A stretch of DNA of 64,000 nt. Source: JACVRN01 sp036389255. Its GTDB lineage: Bacteria; Acidobacteriota; Blastocatellia; Pyrinomonadales; Pyrinomonadaceae. The stretch is taken from the NCBI GenBank assembly GCA_036389255.1, contig DASVQI010000023.1, forward strand, positions 148,598 to 212,597, read 5' to 3'. Shown here piece by piece: positions 43,460 through 52,471 of the stretch. Position 1 is the first letter of the stretch. Every line of letters starts with the position of its first letter. The notes beneath the pieces were generated by a model that saw nothing but the letters and a program-made list of their open reading frames with translations, ran no database searches and was not told the origin of the DNA. The translations under genes were made by a program, and so were the position numbers.

Positions 43460-43533
43460 GTCCTCATTTTAACGCCTTCCAACTTCAAAGAGCCAACCGC
43501 GAGCAAACAGTATTCTCTCGGAAAGATGAAAGA

Positions 43534-43995
43534 CTAGCTCTTATCCCCGGCCGTTTGTCCCGCGCCCGCGCCGCCCTCCGGCTTGCCCTTTCGCTGGCGC
43601 ACCCACTCTTCAATGCTCTCGCGTATGTACTCGCCAAGGTCTTCTATCTCACGCGCGCTCTTCTGCCAGAACTCTTTGAAGGACTCGCGGTCGAACTGGA
43701 ATGCATTAGCCCCCAAGCCGCCGGGGCCGCGCGTGCCGACTTCGTCCTCGTAATAGGCTGACAGTTGGCGGCAGGCCATGGCGGCTACCATTAAAGAGCT
43801 TCCCACGGGCAGGGGCTCGAAGACTGTGCCGACGCTCGGGTCTAGCTCTTTGAGGCGTGCCAGCACGCGGTTGTACTGCTCCGCGCAGTAGCGCGCGGCG
43901 TCTTCCTTGCCCCCAGTCCACTCCGAATGCAGCGCCATGCGCGAGGTGCGTCTGAGAACGTTGACAAGCTTTGCTATCTCTTTTTCTCTTTCCAT
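43534..43995 (-). CDS. Hypothetical protein (153 aa), paralogue of the next gene
   Basis: A mostly helical protein of unknown function. The first half, REKEIAKLVNVLRRTSRMAL and YCAEQYNRVLARLKELDP, closely matches the 114-residue neighbour at 44006-44350, so the two are tandem paralogues. The last 75 residues have a helical extension (FKEFWQKSAREIEDLGEYIRESIEEWVRQ) and a disordered Gly/Ala tail. It starts 10 bases after its paralogue, with AGAGGAATT upstream, and is third in an ECF sigma operon. Confidence 0.7.
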   Translation of the reverse strand: MEREKEIAKLVNVLRRTSRMALHSEWTGGKEDAARYCAEQYNRVLARLKELDPSVGTVFEPLPVGSSLMVAAMACRQLSAYYEDEVGTRGPGGLGANAFQFDRESFKEFWQKSAREIEDLGEYIRESIEEWVRQRKGKPEGGAGAGQTAGDKS

Positions 43996-44005
43996 AATTC
44001 CTCTT

Positions 44006-44350
44006 TTAGCAGTGCCTCCCGTGCATGGGCGACCATGCGAAGGCGACGCGTGGGCGGCAACGTTTGCGACCGCGCCCCGCAGAGCCCGCAGGCAATTCGT
44101 CCTCGAAGTATGCCGCGAGGTCGTGCGCGGCCATGCGCGTCACATGAGGCGAAGCGTCTTCGTTAAGCTCGCTGAATAATGAGACGATTGCAGGCTCAAG
44201 CTCCTTCAGACGCTTGAGCACGCGGTTATACTGAGCCACGCAGAATTTGATTGCGTCGTCTTCTCTCTTAATCCAGGACGAGAAGGCTGCGGCCCGGCCT
44301 ATTCGATTCAGCACGTTAACCAGCTTGGTTATCTCCTGTTCTCTTTCCAC
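44006..44350 (-). CDS. Hypothetical protein (114 aa), paralogue of the preceding gene
   Basis: It starts at a GTG (44350) with GGAGG seven bases upstream; the frame reads VEREQEITKLVNVLNRIGRA. The gene overlaps the 3' end of the ECF sigma gene by 35 bases, an unusual degree of overlap. It shares the core (FCVAQYNRVLKRLKELEP and AAYFEDELPAG) with the 153-residue neighbour. Not a known anti-sigma family, and no membrane span is visible. A role as regulator or target of the sigma factor is inferred from position only. A much longer frame (start at 44446) lies inside the sigma gene and was rejected. Confidence 0.7.
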   Translation of the reverse strand: MEREQEITKLVNVLNRIGRAAAFSSWIKREDDAIKFCVAQYNRVLKRLKELEPAIVSLFSELNEDASPHVTRMAAHDLAAYFEDELPAGSAGRGRKRCRPRVAFAWSPMHGRHC

Positions 44351-44921
44351 TTTTAACCTCCGATTTAACTGAAAGTCCCACCTGCTCGCGCAGTAGCTGC
44401 TTGCCCTTGTGAACGCGCCACTTGACGGTAGAGAGCGGCACGCCAAGGAAGGCAGCTATGCGCTTCAAAGGCATCTCGTCTAGGAAGTGCATCCTGAGCA
44501 CCAGCGCGTAATCATCCGCGATTTTCTCAAGCGCAAGCCTGAGCTCCTCGTTGGCCTCCACTTCGGCCAGAAAGGGGAGCGCAAGCGCGTCAATCTCCGC
44601 CAGCAGGGCTTCGTCAAACTCTACGCGCCCCCGGTCTAGCTGGCTCTCTCGCTTGTTGAAGCGCAGCGCGCGGTTGCGAGTAATCGCGCCCAGCCACGGC
44701 GCAAACCTTGAAGGCTGCTCAATCGAGGGCAGCGCCTTGAAGGCCAGAAGCAGCGCGTCCTGCGCTACGTCTTCCGCATCATCAAGCCCCACGATTGCCT
44801 GAGCGGCGCGCACAGCCGCCGCACGATAGCGCCCGGCCAACTCATTGAACGCCTCAAGGTCACCGAGTATGGCCGCCACCACCAACACTTCATCAGGCGG
44901 TTCATCCCTCTCTATAGCCAT
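44316..44921 (-). CDS. ECF-type sigma factor
   Basis: About 201 residues. Region 2: AFNELAGRYRAAAVRAAQAIVGLDDAEDVAQDALL. Region 4: EEMPLKRIAAFLGVPLSTVKWRVHKGKQLL (read DEMPLKR in this protein). It is unlike the 19508 sigma factor in having no classical zinc anti-sigma gene after it; instead two paralogous unknown genes follow, the first overlapping its end. Confidence 0.88.
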   Translation of the reverse strand: MAIERDEPPDEVLVVAAILGDLEAFNELAGRYRAAAVRAAQAIVGLDDAEDVAQDALLLAFKALPSIEQPSRFAPWLGAITRNRALRFNKRESQLDRGRVEFDEALLAEIDALALPFLAEVEANEELRLALEKIADDYALVLRMHFLDEMPLKRIAAFLGVPLSTVKWRVHKGKQLLREQVGLSVKSEVKSGKRTGDNQAG

Positions 44922-45074
44922 CCTTATCCCGCGCGCGAGCGAATGCCTCTACTACTATTGAGACATTACGGAGGCGAAAGGTTAGCTGTTCGGGGAAATT
45001 TTTTTTCGCGGGAATGGCAGAGCTAAAAAGGGCGGTTTCCTGATTTGAATTTAGGACGCCGCTAGAATGACGTT

Positions 45075-45656
45075 TTACTGATTCTTTCTTCTCGCGGCCT
45101 CGTTCAGTAAATCGGCCACGTTGTTGAAAAAGTTCCGCGTCTCGTCCTCCCAGAAGCTTTCGTACTCCATCAGGAGCGGGTCTACCTCGGCCATCGCCTC
45201 AAGGCAGACGTCCATCTCGTTGCGGTCTCTGTACTCCTGAAAGAGGCAGAGGCACTCTGCGAATTTTTCCAGTGAACCGTTGACCAGAATGATGACCCTT
45301 TCCACAGGGTCAAAGCAAAGCACTTCTCCAGATTCCTTGCTTATGGCAAGCAGCCGGTTGTTGCTCGCGGAGCCAAGCACAAAATGGTCTTTGAAGTGCA
45401 GGTTTGTCTCAAATTCAGGGAAAGGCTCGTATAAGTTACGAAAGTTCAGCGCGGGCGCAGCCGATTGCGGCAAGCCCGTGCGGCTTAAAAAATCCACGTC
45501 TTCCGGAGGTAGGGAAGACCTTTCGAGCAGCTCAAGCGGATAGGTCGTGAACTGGCTGTACTGTTCCAGAAGCTTCGCCTGCACGTCTTCCGGCGCAGCA
45601 CTGAACCCGCTTCTCATTCCCTCAAGGTAGCGTTCTTTGAATTCCTGTGGCGTCAT
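45075..45656 (-). CDS. SUKH-superfamily (SMI1/KNR4-like) protein
   Basis: About 193 residues. The middle reads LPPEDVDFLSRTGLPQSAAP, then FVLGSASNNRLLAISKESGEVLCFD, VIILVNGSLEKFAECLCLFQEY: the layout (hydrophobic tip, GS-x-N-x-L strand, V-N-S/G-S-L-xx-F helix) is that of SUKH-4-type immunity proteins. These usually neutralise a toxin encoded next door. No polymorphic toxin is adjacent, so it may be orphan immunity or a house-keeping homologue. Family assignment is from motif memory. Confidence 0.65.
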   Translation of the reverse strand: MTPQEFKERYLEGMRSGFSAAPEDVQAKLLEQYSQFTTYPLELLERSSLPPEDVDFLSRTGLPQSAAPALNFRNLYEPFPEFETNLHFKDHFVLGSASNNRLLAISKESGEVLCFDPVERVIILVNGSLEKFAECLCLFQEYRDRNEMDVCLEAMAEVDPLLMEYESFWEDETRNFFNNVADLLNEAARRKNQ

Positions 45657-45698
45657 CTTTTATCCCTTAACTTTCGCGGGAGCCGAAGCGGCTTCGTC

Positions 45699-47363
45699 TC
45701 AGCTTGCTCCCGGCAATTCGACAGTGATGGTCGTGCCCTGTCCTTCGCGGCTGCGCACGTTAATCGTGCCGCCGTGGTCGCGTATTATCTGATAGACGAT
45801 GGAGAGCCCCAGCCCCGTGCCGCCCGTGGTAGATGATGAGAATGGCTCGAAGAGATGCTCTACCTGTTCCTGCGTCATGCCGCGCCCGGTGTCTTTGAAG
45901 GTGATTCGCAGGCGGCCCGAAGCGGCGCGGCTCATCTCGGCGCGCAGGGTGCCGCCTTCCGGCATGGCCTGTAGCGCGTTACGAGAGAGATTCCAGAAGA
46001 CCTGCTTTAGCTGCGAGACGTCGGCTGAAACCATCACGGGCCCGTCCGGCAACTCTTCTTCCAGTATGTGGCCGTCGCGTATCTCAGGGCTGTGGCGCAG
46101 CAGCGTGAAGGTTTCTCTGAGCGGCTCGCGCAGGTCTATCAGGGCTAGCTGAGTGTTGCGCGGGCGTGCGTAAGCCAGAAAGTCCGCGATTATCTGGTTG
46201 AGACGGTCTGATTCACGAAGGATAATCTCCATCAACTGCGCCTGCGAAGAGTCACCGTCCATGTCCGAGCGCAGTACCTGAATCGAGCCTCGCATGGAGG
46301 CCAGAGGATTTCTTATCTCGTGCGCTATGCCTGCGGCCACGCGCCCGACTGCCGCCAGCCTGTCCTGCCTGCGCGCAGCCTCTTCGAGCGAGCGAACTTC
46401 CGTCAAATCCTGAAAGGTCAGGACGAGGCCCGTCGTCTCTCCCGTCTCGGAAAAGAGAGGCGAGATGCCGAAGCCCAGCCGCAGCCGAAGCCCGTCCGGA
46501 GTAAGACAGTAAGACTCAAAACGCGGGCTGGGCTCTCCCGCCTGCGCCGCGCTCATGGATTGAGCGATGTGGTCTTTCAACTCTCCGAAGAAGATAGAGG
46601 CATCCTGACCGCGTACCTCCGTGGCCCTGTAACCCGTAATCTCTTCAGCAGCAGCGTTGAAGGTGTAGATGCGTCCCCGCAGGTCTGTTGTCACCACGCC
46701 CGAGCGAATGGATTCGACTATACGCTCGTGCAGGGCGCGAAGGGTGGCGAGCGATTGCGTAGCCTCTATCAACTGCACGTCCGAGCGCGCCTGCCTGTCC
46801 GCGAGCCGCGCCGCCAGAAGGCCCACTACCAGAAAGGCCACGTCGTTAATGCCTATGGCCTGCACGGCCTTGGCCGTCAAAGCATTCTCAGGGTCGGACG
46901 CGAAAGCCGGAATCCAGCCCGTGCTCGTTGCCAGAGTGATGAAGGTGAAAGCCACCACGCAGCCCACGGATGTAATGAGCGCGCCGCGCGGGCCTAAGAA
47001 GATGCTGGCTGCGGAGATGACAAGGATATATGCGGCGGCGTAAGGAGAGTTGATGTCGCCTGTGGCCCACACGAGCCACGTCACCAGCAGCACATCAACC
47101 AGCAACTGAATGCTGGCCTGCGCGTGCCACTTGTTGAAGAGCCTGAGCCCCGCAACGTAGCAGAGCGAAAGACCTACAACCGCGAGGAAGATAGGCACAG
47201 TGCCGCTCAGAGCTACACGCGCCGCAGCGCTTATACCGCCCTGCGTCCAGAGAGCTGCGGCTATCAGGAAGAGAACTGCGGCCAGCAGCCTGCCTACAAT
47301 CAACCACCCGATTCTTCTACGCAGCTCAGCCCCGCCGTACTCCTTTTGCTCCTGCTCGGCCAT
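45699..47363 (-). CDS. PAS-domain sensor histidine kinase
   Basis: About 554 residues. Six predicted membrane segments span residues 18-195 (e.g. IVGRLLAAVLFLIAAALW and AYILVISAASIFLGPRGAL). A PAS domain follows (VESIRSGVVTTDLRGRIYTFN). The kinase core has H-box AGIAHEIRNPLASMRG, N-box NLSRNALQAMPEGG and G-boxes DTGRGMT and GGTGLGLSI. The overall plan resembles PilS or NtrB-class kinases; the cognate regulator is not next to it. The nearby pilin is 37 kb away, so any link to pili is speculation. Confidence 0.92.
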   Translation of the reverse strand: MAEQEQKEYGGAELRRRIGWLIVGRLLAAVLFLIAAALWTQGGISAAARVALSGTVPIFLAVVGLSLCYVAGLRLFNKWHAQASIQLLVDVLLVTWLVWATGDINSPYAAAYILVISAASIFLGPRGALITSVGCVVAFTFITLATSTGWIPAFASDPENALTAKAVQAIGINDVAFLVVGLLAARLADRQARSDVQLIEATQSLATLRALHERIVESIRSGVVTTDLRGRIYTFNAAAEEITGYRATEVRGQDASIFFGELKDHIAQSMSAAQAGEPSPRFESYCLTPDGLRLRLGFGISPLFSETGETTGLVLTFQDLTEVRSLEEAARRQDRLAAVGRVAAGIAHEIRNPLASMRGSIQVLRSDMDGDSSQAQLMEIILRESDRLNQIIADFLAYARPRNTQLALIDLREPLRETFTLLRHSPEIRDGHILEEELPDGPVMVSADVSQLKQVFWNLSRNALQAMPEGGTLRAEMSRAASGRLRITFKDTGRGMTQEQVEHLFEPFSSSTTGGTGLGLSIVYQIIRDHGGTINVRSREGQGTTITVELPGAS

Positions 47364-47402
47364 AGGCTAGAGCCTAACACATGAGCCGCGCCTTTCGGTC
47401 AG

Positions 47403-47441
47403 AAAAAGCAGGAGCGCGACAGTGAGTGCCGCGCTCCTGCT
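47403..47441 (-). terminator. Rho-independent terminator after alaS
   Basis: On the minus strand AGCAGGAGCGCG pairs with CGCGCTCCTGCT and is followed by TTTTTCT. It lies 15-50 bases after the alaS stop. Confidence 0.9.
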
Positions 47442-47454
47442 GCATGATTAGTCT

Positions 47455-50109
47455 TTAATTGGCAGCTTGTTCCGAGGCGTGCCTCTCAAGAATGACTGGA
47501 AACTGTGTGATGATGTCGTCCACTCCTGCTAGGTAATCGCCGCCGCCCTGCGCCAGCTCGCGCTTCCCGCCGCCTTTACCGTGTATGAAGGGCACAAGCT
47601 CGCCCAACAAGTTGTTGGCGCTGAAGAGGTGCGTCCATTGACGGTCAATGGCTATGACGATACGCGCCTTCTCGTCTTCCTTTCCGATAAGGCAGACTAT
47701 TCCTTTGACTTCGTTGGCGACACGCAAAGCCTCTTCACGTAGCTGGGCCGTGCCCGTCTCCAACTGAGAAATCACGTAGCTGGCCCCGTTGGAGAGGCTG
47801 TGTACCTGTCGGCTGACCTCCACCTTTGGCTCAGTCCCGTTGCCCTTACCGGCTGACTTTGTAGAGCGGCTGAGAAGATTGTTGAGGCGTTCGACCGCGT
47901 CCTCCGGGCTGACCTTGAGCTGCGATGCGATGCTGCGAAGAATCTGCTCGTGTTGCAGAGTGTATTCGAGCGCCGCTTCGCCCGTGACGGCGACTATGCG
48001 ACGAACGCCGCTAGCTATGCTGCCCTCGGAGATTATGCGGAAGAGGCCAATATCGCCGGTGGATTTTACGTGAGTTCCGCCGCACAGTTCCGTCGAAGCG
48101 GGCCCGAATCGAACCATGCGAACGGTGCTGCCGTAGTTGTCACCGAAGAAGGCGAGCGCCCCCTGTTTAATGGCCTCGTCGTAGTTGGTTTCGAGCGTTT
48201 CGTTCGGAATATTTTCTCGCACGTAACGATTGACAAGGCGCTCTATCTCTAAAAGCTCTTCCGTACTCAGCTTCGACGGATGCTGAAAGTCGAAGCGCAG
48301 GCGGTTGGCTTCCACGAGCGACCCGCTTTGCTTAACATGCTCTCCAAGCACGCTGCGCAGCACGCCGTGCAACAGGTGAGTCGCGGAATGGTTGGCCCTG
48401 ATTCTCTGGCGACGCTCATCGCCCACTTTAAGGTGGCCGGTCTGGCCGACCCTGACCTCGCCCTGCACTACCTTGCCCCTGTGTATGTGATAGTCGTCAA
48501 CCTTAATGCAATCCTCTATCTCTATACGCGCGCCCTGCTCTGTCTCCATGACGCCCTGATCTCCGACCTGACCGCCGCCTTCCGCATAGAAAGGAGTCTT
48601 ATCGGTGACTATCTCTATAAGCTGCTCTTCCGCCGCATCGTCAACCGGCTCACCGTCACGGAACAAGGCTATGATAGACCCAGCGCTCTCCGTCTGCTTA
48701 TAGCCGACGAATTCGGTTGGCTTGCCGACGGAGGGAAGAATGTTGAATCGCGCATCTACCTTTGGCCACGTCTCTACCTTCTGCGTAGCCCGCTCGGTCG
48801 AACCGACCGCACGGGAAATATCCTGATGCTTGCGAAACTCGCGGCTGAACTCCTCTTCGTCTACACTTCCTCCCTTGTCGCGTATGAAATCTCGAATCAG
48901 TTCGAGAGGCATGCCATAAGTTGAAGAGAGCGCAAACGCGTCCGCGCCTGAAAGAACGAAAGGCGCGTCCTTGCAGAGGTTGTCCAGCCGCTCAAGCCCC
49001 TTGCCTATGACCCGCTCGAAATCCTTCTTCTCACGGTTGAAGGCTTCAATTACCTGCTGTCGTCTGGTGGACAGGATAGGATAGTTGTTCGAGAACCGCT
49101 CGATTGTCTCGTTCAGTACGTCTTCAAATCTGAAATCTGTTACTCCAGACCGCGTCACAATCGCAATGCACTTTCGTATAAGCCTGCGCGGGATGTAGCC
49201 GCGACCTTCGTTGGACGGGGCCACGCCCTCGGCCAGTATGAAAGTGGAAGCGCGAAGATGGTCTGTCAGGATGCGATGGTCTGAGTCGGAAGAGTTCTTT
49301 CCTCCGAACTGCTCCTTGATTAAATTAAGAATGGGCCGCATCAGGTCTGTCTCATAAACGGAGGTGTAGCCGTTCATGGTCATAGTCATGCGCTCAAGCC
49401 CGGAGCCGGTGTCCACGCTGTTGAAGCGCAATCTGGAAAAGCTTCCATCCGGCTTCTTGTCGAACTCCATGAAGACGCCCGCATTCCAGATTTCTATATA
49501 ACGCTTGGCCGCGTCGAAATAGCCGCCCGGCTCGTAAGGCTCACCAAACTCGTCGCCCGTATCGTAGAAGACTTCCGTGCAGGGGCCGCAGGGGCCGGAG
49601 TCGCCCGCAGGCCCCCAGAAATTATCTTCTCCCAGAAAGACAATCTGGTGCGGCTTGAGGCCGACCTTCTCCCAGACTTTGGCCGAGACGTCGTCCGGCG
49701 GGAGATTTAATTCCGTGTCGCCCTTATAAACGGTTGCGTAAAGCTTCTCGCGCGGGAAACGGAATTTATCAACCAGCAATTCAAAGGCTAGCTCAATGGC
49801 AGTTTCTTTAAAATAGTTGTTAATAGACCAGCTTCCCAGCATCTCAAAGAAGGTCAGATGATGGCGGTCGCCCACGTCTTCTATGTCGCGCGTGCGTATG
49901 CAGGGCTGCACGTTGCAGAGGTTAGGGTGCGGCGGCTCAGCCTCGCCCGTGAAATATTTTTTAAGCGGGGCCATCCCCGAATTGACGAACAACAGGGTCG
50001 GGTCGTTAGCGGGGATTAGAGACGCACCCTGAATGCGCTGGTGGCTCCGCTCCTCGAAAAACTTCAGGAAGATTTCACGAATTTCCTGGCTCGTAATTTT
50101 ATCTTTCAT
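47455..50109 (-). CDS. alaS: Alanyl-tRNA synthetase
   Basis: Charges tRNA-Ala and edits mischarged Ser and Gly. It has 884 residues, normal. The N-terminal class II core starts MKDKITSQEIREIFLKFFEERSH and includes FVNSGMAPLKKYFTG and the GPCGPCTEVFYD motif. The editing domain has NHSATHLLHGVLRSVLGEHVKQSGSLV, with zinc-binding His residues, and CGGTHVKSTGDIG. The C-terminal GGGKRELAQGGGD matches the C-Ala domain. I chose ATG 50109; the longer frame to 50193 adds 28 residues not seen in AlaS. It is a single gene with a terminator after it. Confidence 0.96.
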   Translation of the reverse strand: MKDKITSQEIREIFLKFFEERSHQRIQGASLIPANDPTLLFVNSGMAPLKKYFTGEAEPPHPNLCNVQPCIRTRDIEDVGDRHHLTFFEMLGSWSINNYFKETAIELAFELLVDKFRFPREKLYATVYKGDTELNLPPDDVSAKVWEKVGLKPHQIVFLGEDNFWGPAGDSGPCGPCTEVFYDTGDEFGEPYEPGGYFDAAKRYIEIWNAGVFMEFDKKPDGSFSRLRFNSVDTGSGLERMTMTMNGYTSVYETDLMRPILNLIKEQFGGKNSSDSDHRILTDHLRASTFILAEGVAPSNEGRGYIPRRLIRKCIAIVTRSGVTDFRFEDVLNETIERFSNNYPILSTRRQQVIEAFNREKKDFERVIGKGLERLDNLCKDAPFVLSGADAFALSSTYGMPLELIRDFIRDKGGSVDEEEFSREFRKHQDISRAVGSTERATQKVETWPKVDARFNILPSVGKPTEFVGYKQTESAGSIIALFRDGEPVDDAAEEQLIEIVTDKTPFYAEGGGQVGDQGVMETEQGARIEIEDCIKVDDYHIHRGKVVQGEVRVGQTGHLKVGDERRQRIRANHSATHLLHGVLRSVLGEHVKQSGSLVEANRLRFDFQHPSKLSTEELLEIERLVNRYVRENIPNETLETNYDEAIKQGALAFFGDNYGSTVRMVRFGPASTELCGGTHVKSTGDIGLFRIISEGSIASGVRRIVAVTGEAALEYTLQHEQILRSIASQLKVSPEDAVERLNNLLSRSTKSAGKGNGTEPKVEVSRQVHSLSNGASYVISQLETGTAQLREEALRVANEVKGIVCLIGKEDEKARIVIAIDRQWTHLFSANNLLGELVPFIHGKGGGKRELAQGGGDYLAGVDDIITQFPVILERHASEQAAN

Positions 50110-50199
50110 CTCATCTCGCTTTAAGGTTTCTACCAACTTTTCCCTCGCGGCACCGGGCCGGACGATAAATGCCGGTAGTTCTGCTCGCGCCAAGTATTC

Positions 50200-50244
50200 A
50201 AAGGAAATCCATGCTTACCGCTTAAGGTAAGCAGCGTTTCCTTT
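50200..50244. terminator. Hairpin upstream of alaS; rest of the gap empty
   Basis: AAAGGAAA...TGCTTACC pairs with GGTAAGCA...TTTCCTTT, two stem segments around small bulges. It lies between the 3' end of the RebB-like island and alaS, so it may end the island transcript. The remaining gap to 50450 (about 200 bases) holds no gene or repeat I can support. Confidence 0.5.
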
Positions 50245-50450
50245 AATTCTACAGTGGCGACACCTATTAACTTAAATTATGAGGCGTTAGATTGCAAACC
50301 TCTAACTGAAGGGGCGAGATTAGCCGCTCAAGCGTCAAATTAGAGCGCTATTGAGGAAGGGGCGCATGGGAAATCCATGCAGAGCAATAGGACGGGAAGA
50401 CCACCTTCATTCAAGCGTTGGACAATCTACCGTCTTCATTGTAGACGCTC

Positions 50451-50954
50451 TTATTTGAAGGCATTTTCTGCCACATATTTAATGAGCAGCTCTGCCTGAC
50501 GGTCTATAAGGCTTTGCGTCAGTTGATGGGGAAACACGGGCGCGTCGGAGCTTAAAGGGTCTACGGTTTCATCCACTTTGCTCATCAGGTTAAGGGCGGG
50601 CATGAAAACAGAGGCGTTTGAGTCCGGCGGCAACTGCTTGTAAAGATTTTCGAGCGCCGATGCCTGTGCCTCCACGGCCTGCACCGATAGAGACTTGGGA
50701 TAATCGGGCAAGGCGGCGACCGCAGCATCGGCAGCCTCCTTGATTCCGGTGATGACGGCAATCGCAAGCGCGAACGCAGCCGGTTGTAACTCGGCGGGTG
50801 CTTTCTTGATAAGGTCAACCATGGCCTTCCCCACGGCCTCTAGCTCGTAGGGCAGGCGCGAGGTCAGAACTATCTTATTTTCAATCTCAGTCCAGGGCCC
50901 TTGAGTGTCCTGCGATTCAGCACCGGCGGTTTGTTTGTCGTCCGAGTCGCTCAT
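50451..50954 (-). CDS. Helical protein of unknown function, last gene of the RebB-like island
   Basis: About 167 residues, mainly alpha-helical and alanine-rich (LQPAAFALAIAVITGIKEAADAAVAAL and SVQAVEAQASALENLYKQL). No membrane helix is obvious, although the first long helix is quite hydrophobic. I recognise no family. Its ATG overlaps the stop of the methyltransferase-like gene by 4 bases, so it is translationally coupled to it. Confidence 0.6.
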   Translation of the reverse strand: MSDSDDKQTAGAESQDTQGPWTEIENKIVLTSRLPYELEAVGKAMVDLIKKAPAELQPAAFALAIAVITGIKEAADAAVAALPDYPKSLSVQAVEAQASALENLYKQLPPDSNASVFMPALNLMSKVDETVDPLSSDAPVFPHQLTQSLIDRQAELLIKYVAENAFK

Positions 50955-52384
50955 GTCGTGCTTGTCTGGCCTGTCACTGTAACGGTCAACGGATTCGCTG
51001 AAGTGCTGCCCATCGCGCCCGGATAAACTTGCGCCAGCTCTAGCTGCGAGGTCACGTCTTTTATAGAAGGATAGAGCTGCACGAGCGCCGGGAAGAAGGG
51101 GAACTTCTGAATGCCTTTGACTACATCCCTTCCGACTCTGGTCGTTAAGTAATCATTGAGCCACTCCGTCACTCTCTCTACGCTCAATGTTCTAAGGTAT
51201 TGGCGCTCATAGGACGTAATGGCGGGAACTGTGATGCGTAAAGGGTCTTCAATGCCCAGAGCTTGATAGTAGGCTCTGCATTCCCCAAATATGTCTAAGA
51301 GAATCGCTCCGGGGGATTGCAGACTTTCATCTCTGTACGTGAGGGCAATGGTAATCATCTCGGTTCCGTCGTTATAGACCAGATTGAATAACGTTTCAAG
51401 AGGCTGCTTGGTCGTGCCGCTAATTTCTCTCAGTAAGGCAAAGGCGACCGCGCCTGTATAGAGCTCATTCAATGACTCATGCTCTATGACCTTACTTTCT
51501 AAATATTTCAGCATGTAAGCGCGGACTCTATCCCTCCTGTGCTCGCCCTCGAAAGTAAAAGCGGTGACTTCAATCATAAATCTCAGCTTAATCTTCGCCT
51601 GATGCATTACGCCGCTATCCAGCTCGTCCGAGATGAAGCGCTCGATTTCGCCGTTAAGTACCTGCCAATCTACCCTTCGGCCCTCATTCTTATCGGCGCG
51701 GAAATTCCGTAAGGATTTGATTTCATCAAACATGTCCTGCTTAAGATAAAAGATATTGTCTTCATAGTAGCGATCCTCCCTCTGTAGGAATCGTTTCATT
51801 CGTAGAAGCACCAGTTGCTGCCGGTTATTCTGCGCTTTGATGAAGAAATCTAAGTATCTTTGCGCAGCCCTTTCCAGTCGCTCGTAGCCGGTGGCAAACG
51901 TTAAAATCAAAACATCTCCCGGCTGATTCAACTGGTCTGAGGCAGGCCCGACCGGCCACATCACGTCGCTGTTCGGCGGTTGCTCGTAATCGAACCAGAT
52001 AATCTTCCTGTTTTTAGGATTGTAGACGGCCGCGCCCTGAGCTGTTTTATCCCTGAGCGATTGCGACCAGTCCTCGTCAGGAATGAGGATGGCCTGCACC
52101 GGGCCGGGCACGACGCTCAAGCTCTGATTGATTTGATTTCTGTTCCAACGCGCTCTCTCGACTCCTGACGGGTACTCAATCGAGTACATGTTCGAGTATT
52201 GAATGCCGAGGCTTAAATTCATCACCTCGAAATCCTTGAACCAGATGGAGCCCATTCCTATGTAAGCGGCGTCATTGAAGAAATTGACCTCACTCCACAT
52301 TCTCTTGATAATCGTGACCATCAGGTATCGCTCAATGGCCTTATTTTGTCTAATCGAATAATCAAGCGTTTCAAATGACGGCAC
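50951..52384 (-). CDS. Methyltransferase-fold-like protein in the RebB-like island
   Basis: About 477 residues. The first 130 residues look Rossmann-like: AAYIGMGSIWFKDFEVMNLSLG, then MYSIEYPSGVERARWN and IIWFDYEQPPNSD. This resembles O-methyltransferase-like proteins that begin with a YIGxGSxxFxDF phrase and end a strand in DYE. The rest is helical and unlike known families. The start is GTG 52384, because CAGGAGAA lies 9-10 bases upstream; the TTG at 52405 precedes it. Activity is unknown. It may sense or modify a nucleotide-type ligand, which is inference. Confidence 0.55.
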   Translation of the reverse strand: MPSFETLDYSIRQNKAIERYLMVTIIKRMWSEVNFFNDAAYIGMGSIWFKDFEVMNLSLGIQYSNMYSIEYPSGVERARWNRNQINQSLSVVPGPVQAILIPDEDWSQSLRDKTAQGAAVYNPKNRKIIWFDYEQPPNSDVMWPVGPASDQLNQPGDVLILTFATGYERLERAAQRYLDFFIKAQNNRQQLVLLRMKRFLQREDRYYEDNIFYLKQDMFDEIKSLRNFRADKNEGRRVDWQVLNGEIERFISDELDSGVMHQAKIKLRFMIEVTAFTFEGEHRRDRVRAYMLKYLESKVIEHESLNELYTGAVAFALLREISGTTKQPLETLFNLVYNDGTEMITIALTYRDESLQSPGAILLDIFGECRAYYQALGIEDPLRITVPAITSYERQYLRTLSVERVTEWLNDYLTTRVGRDVVKGIQKFPFFPALVQLYPSIKDVTSQLELAQVYPGAMGSTSANPLTVTVTGQTSTT

Positions 52385-52471
52385 GGATAATTTCTCCTGT
52401 CGCAACCCTTACGCTCACGACGATAAATCGAATCGGCGCGGAAGGTTTTTCCAGTCCTGTTGGAACTACAC

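Noticed and set aside
44351..44446. Upstream extension of the 114-residue paralogue
   Set aside because: It lies inside the sigma gene; the GTG with GGAGG at 44350 aligns with the paralogue start.
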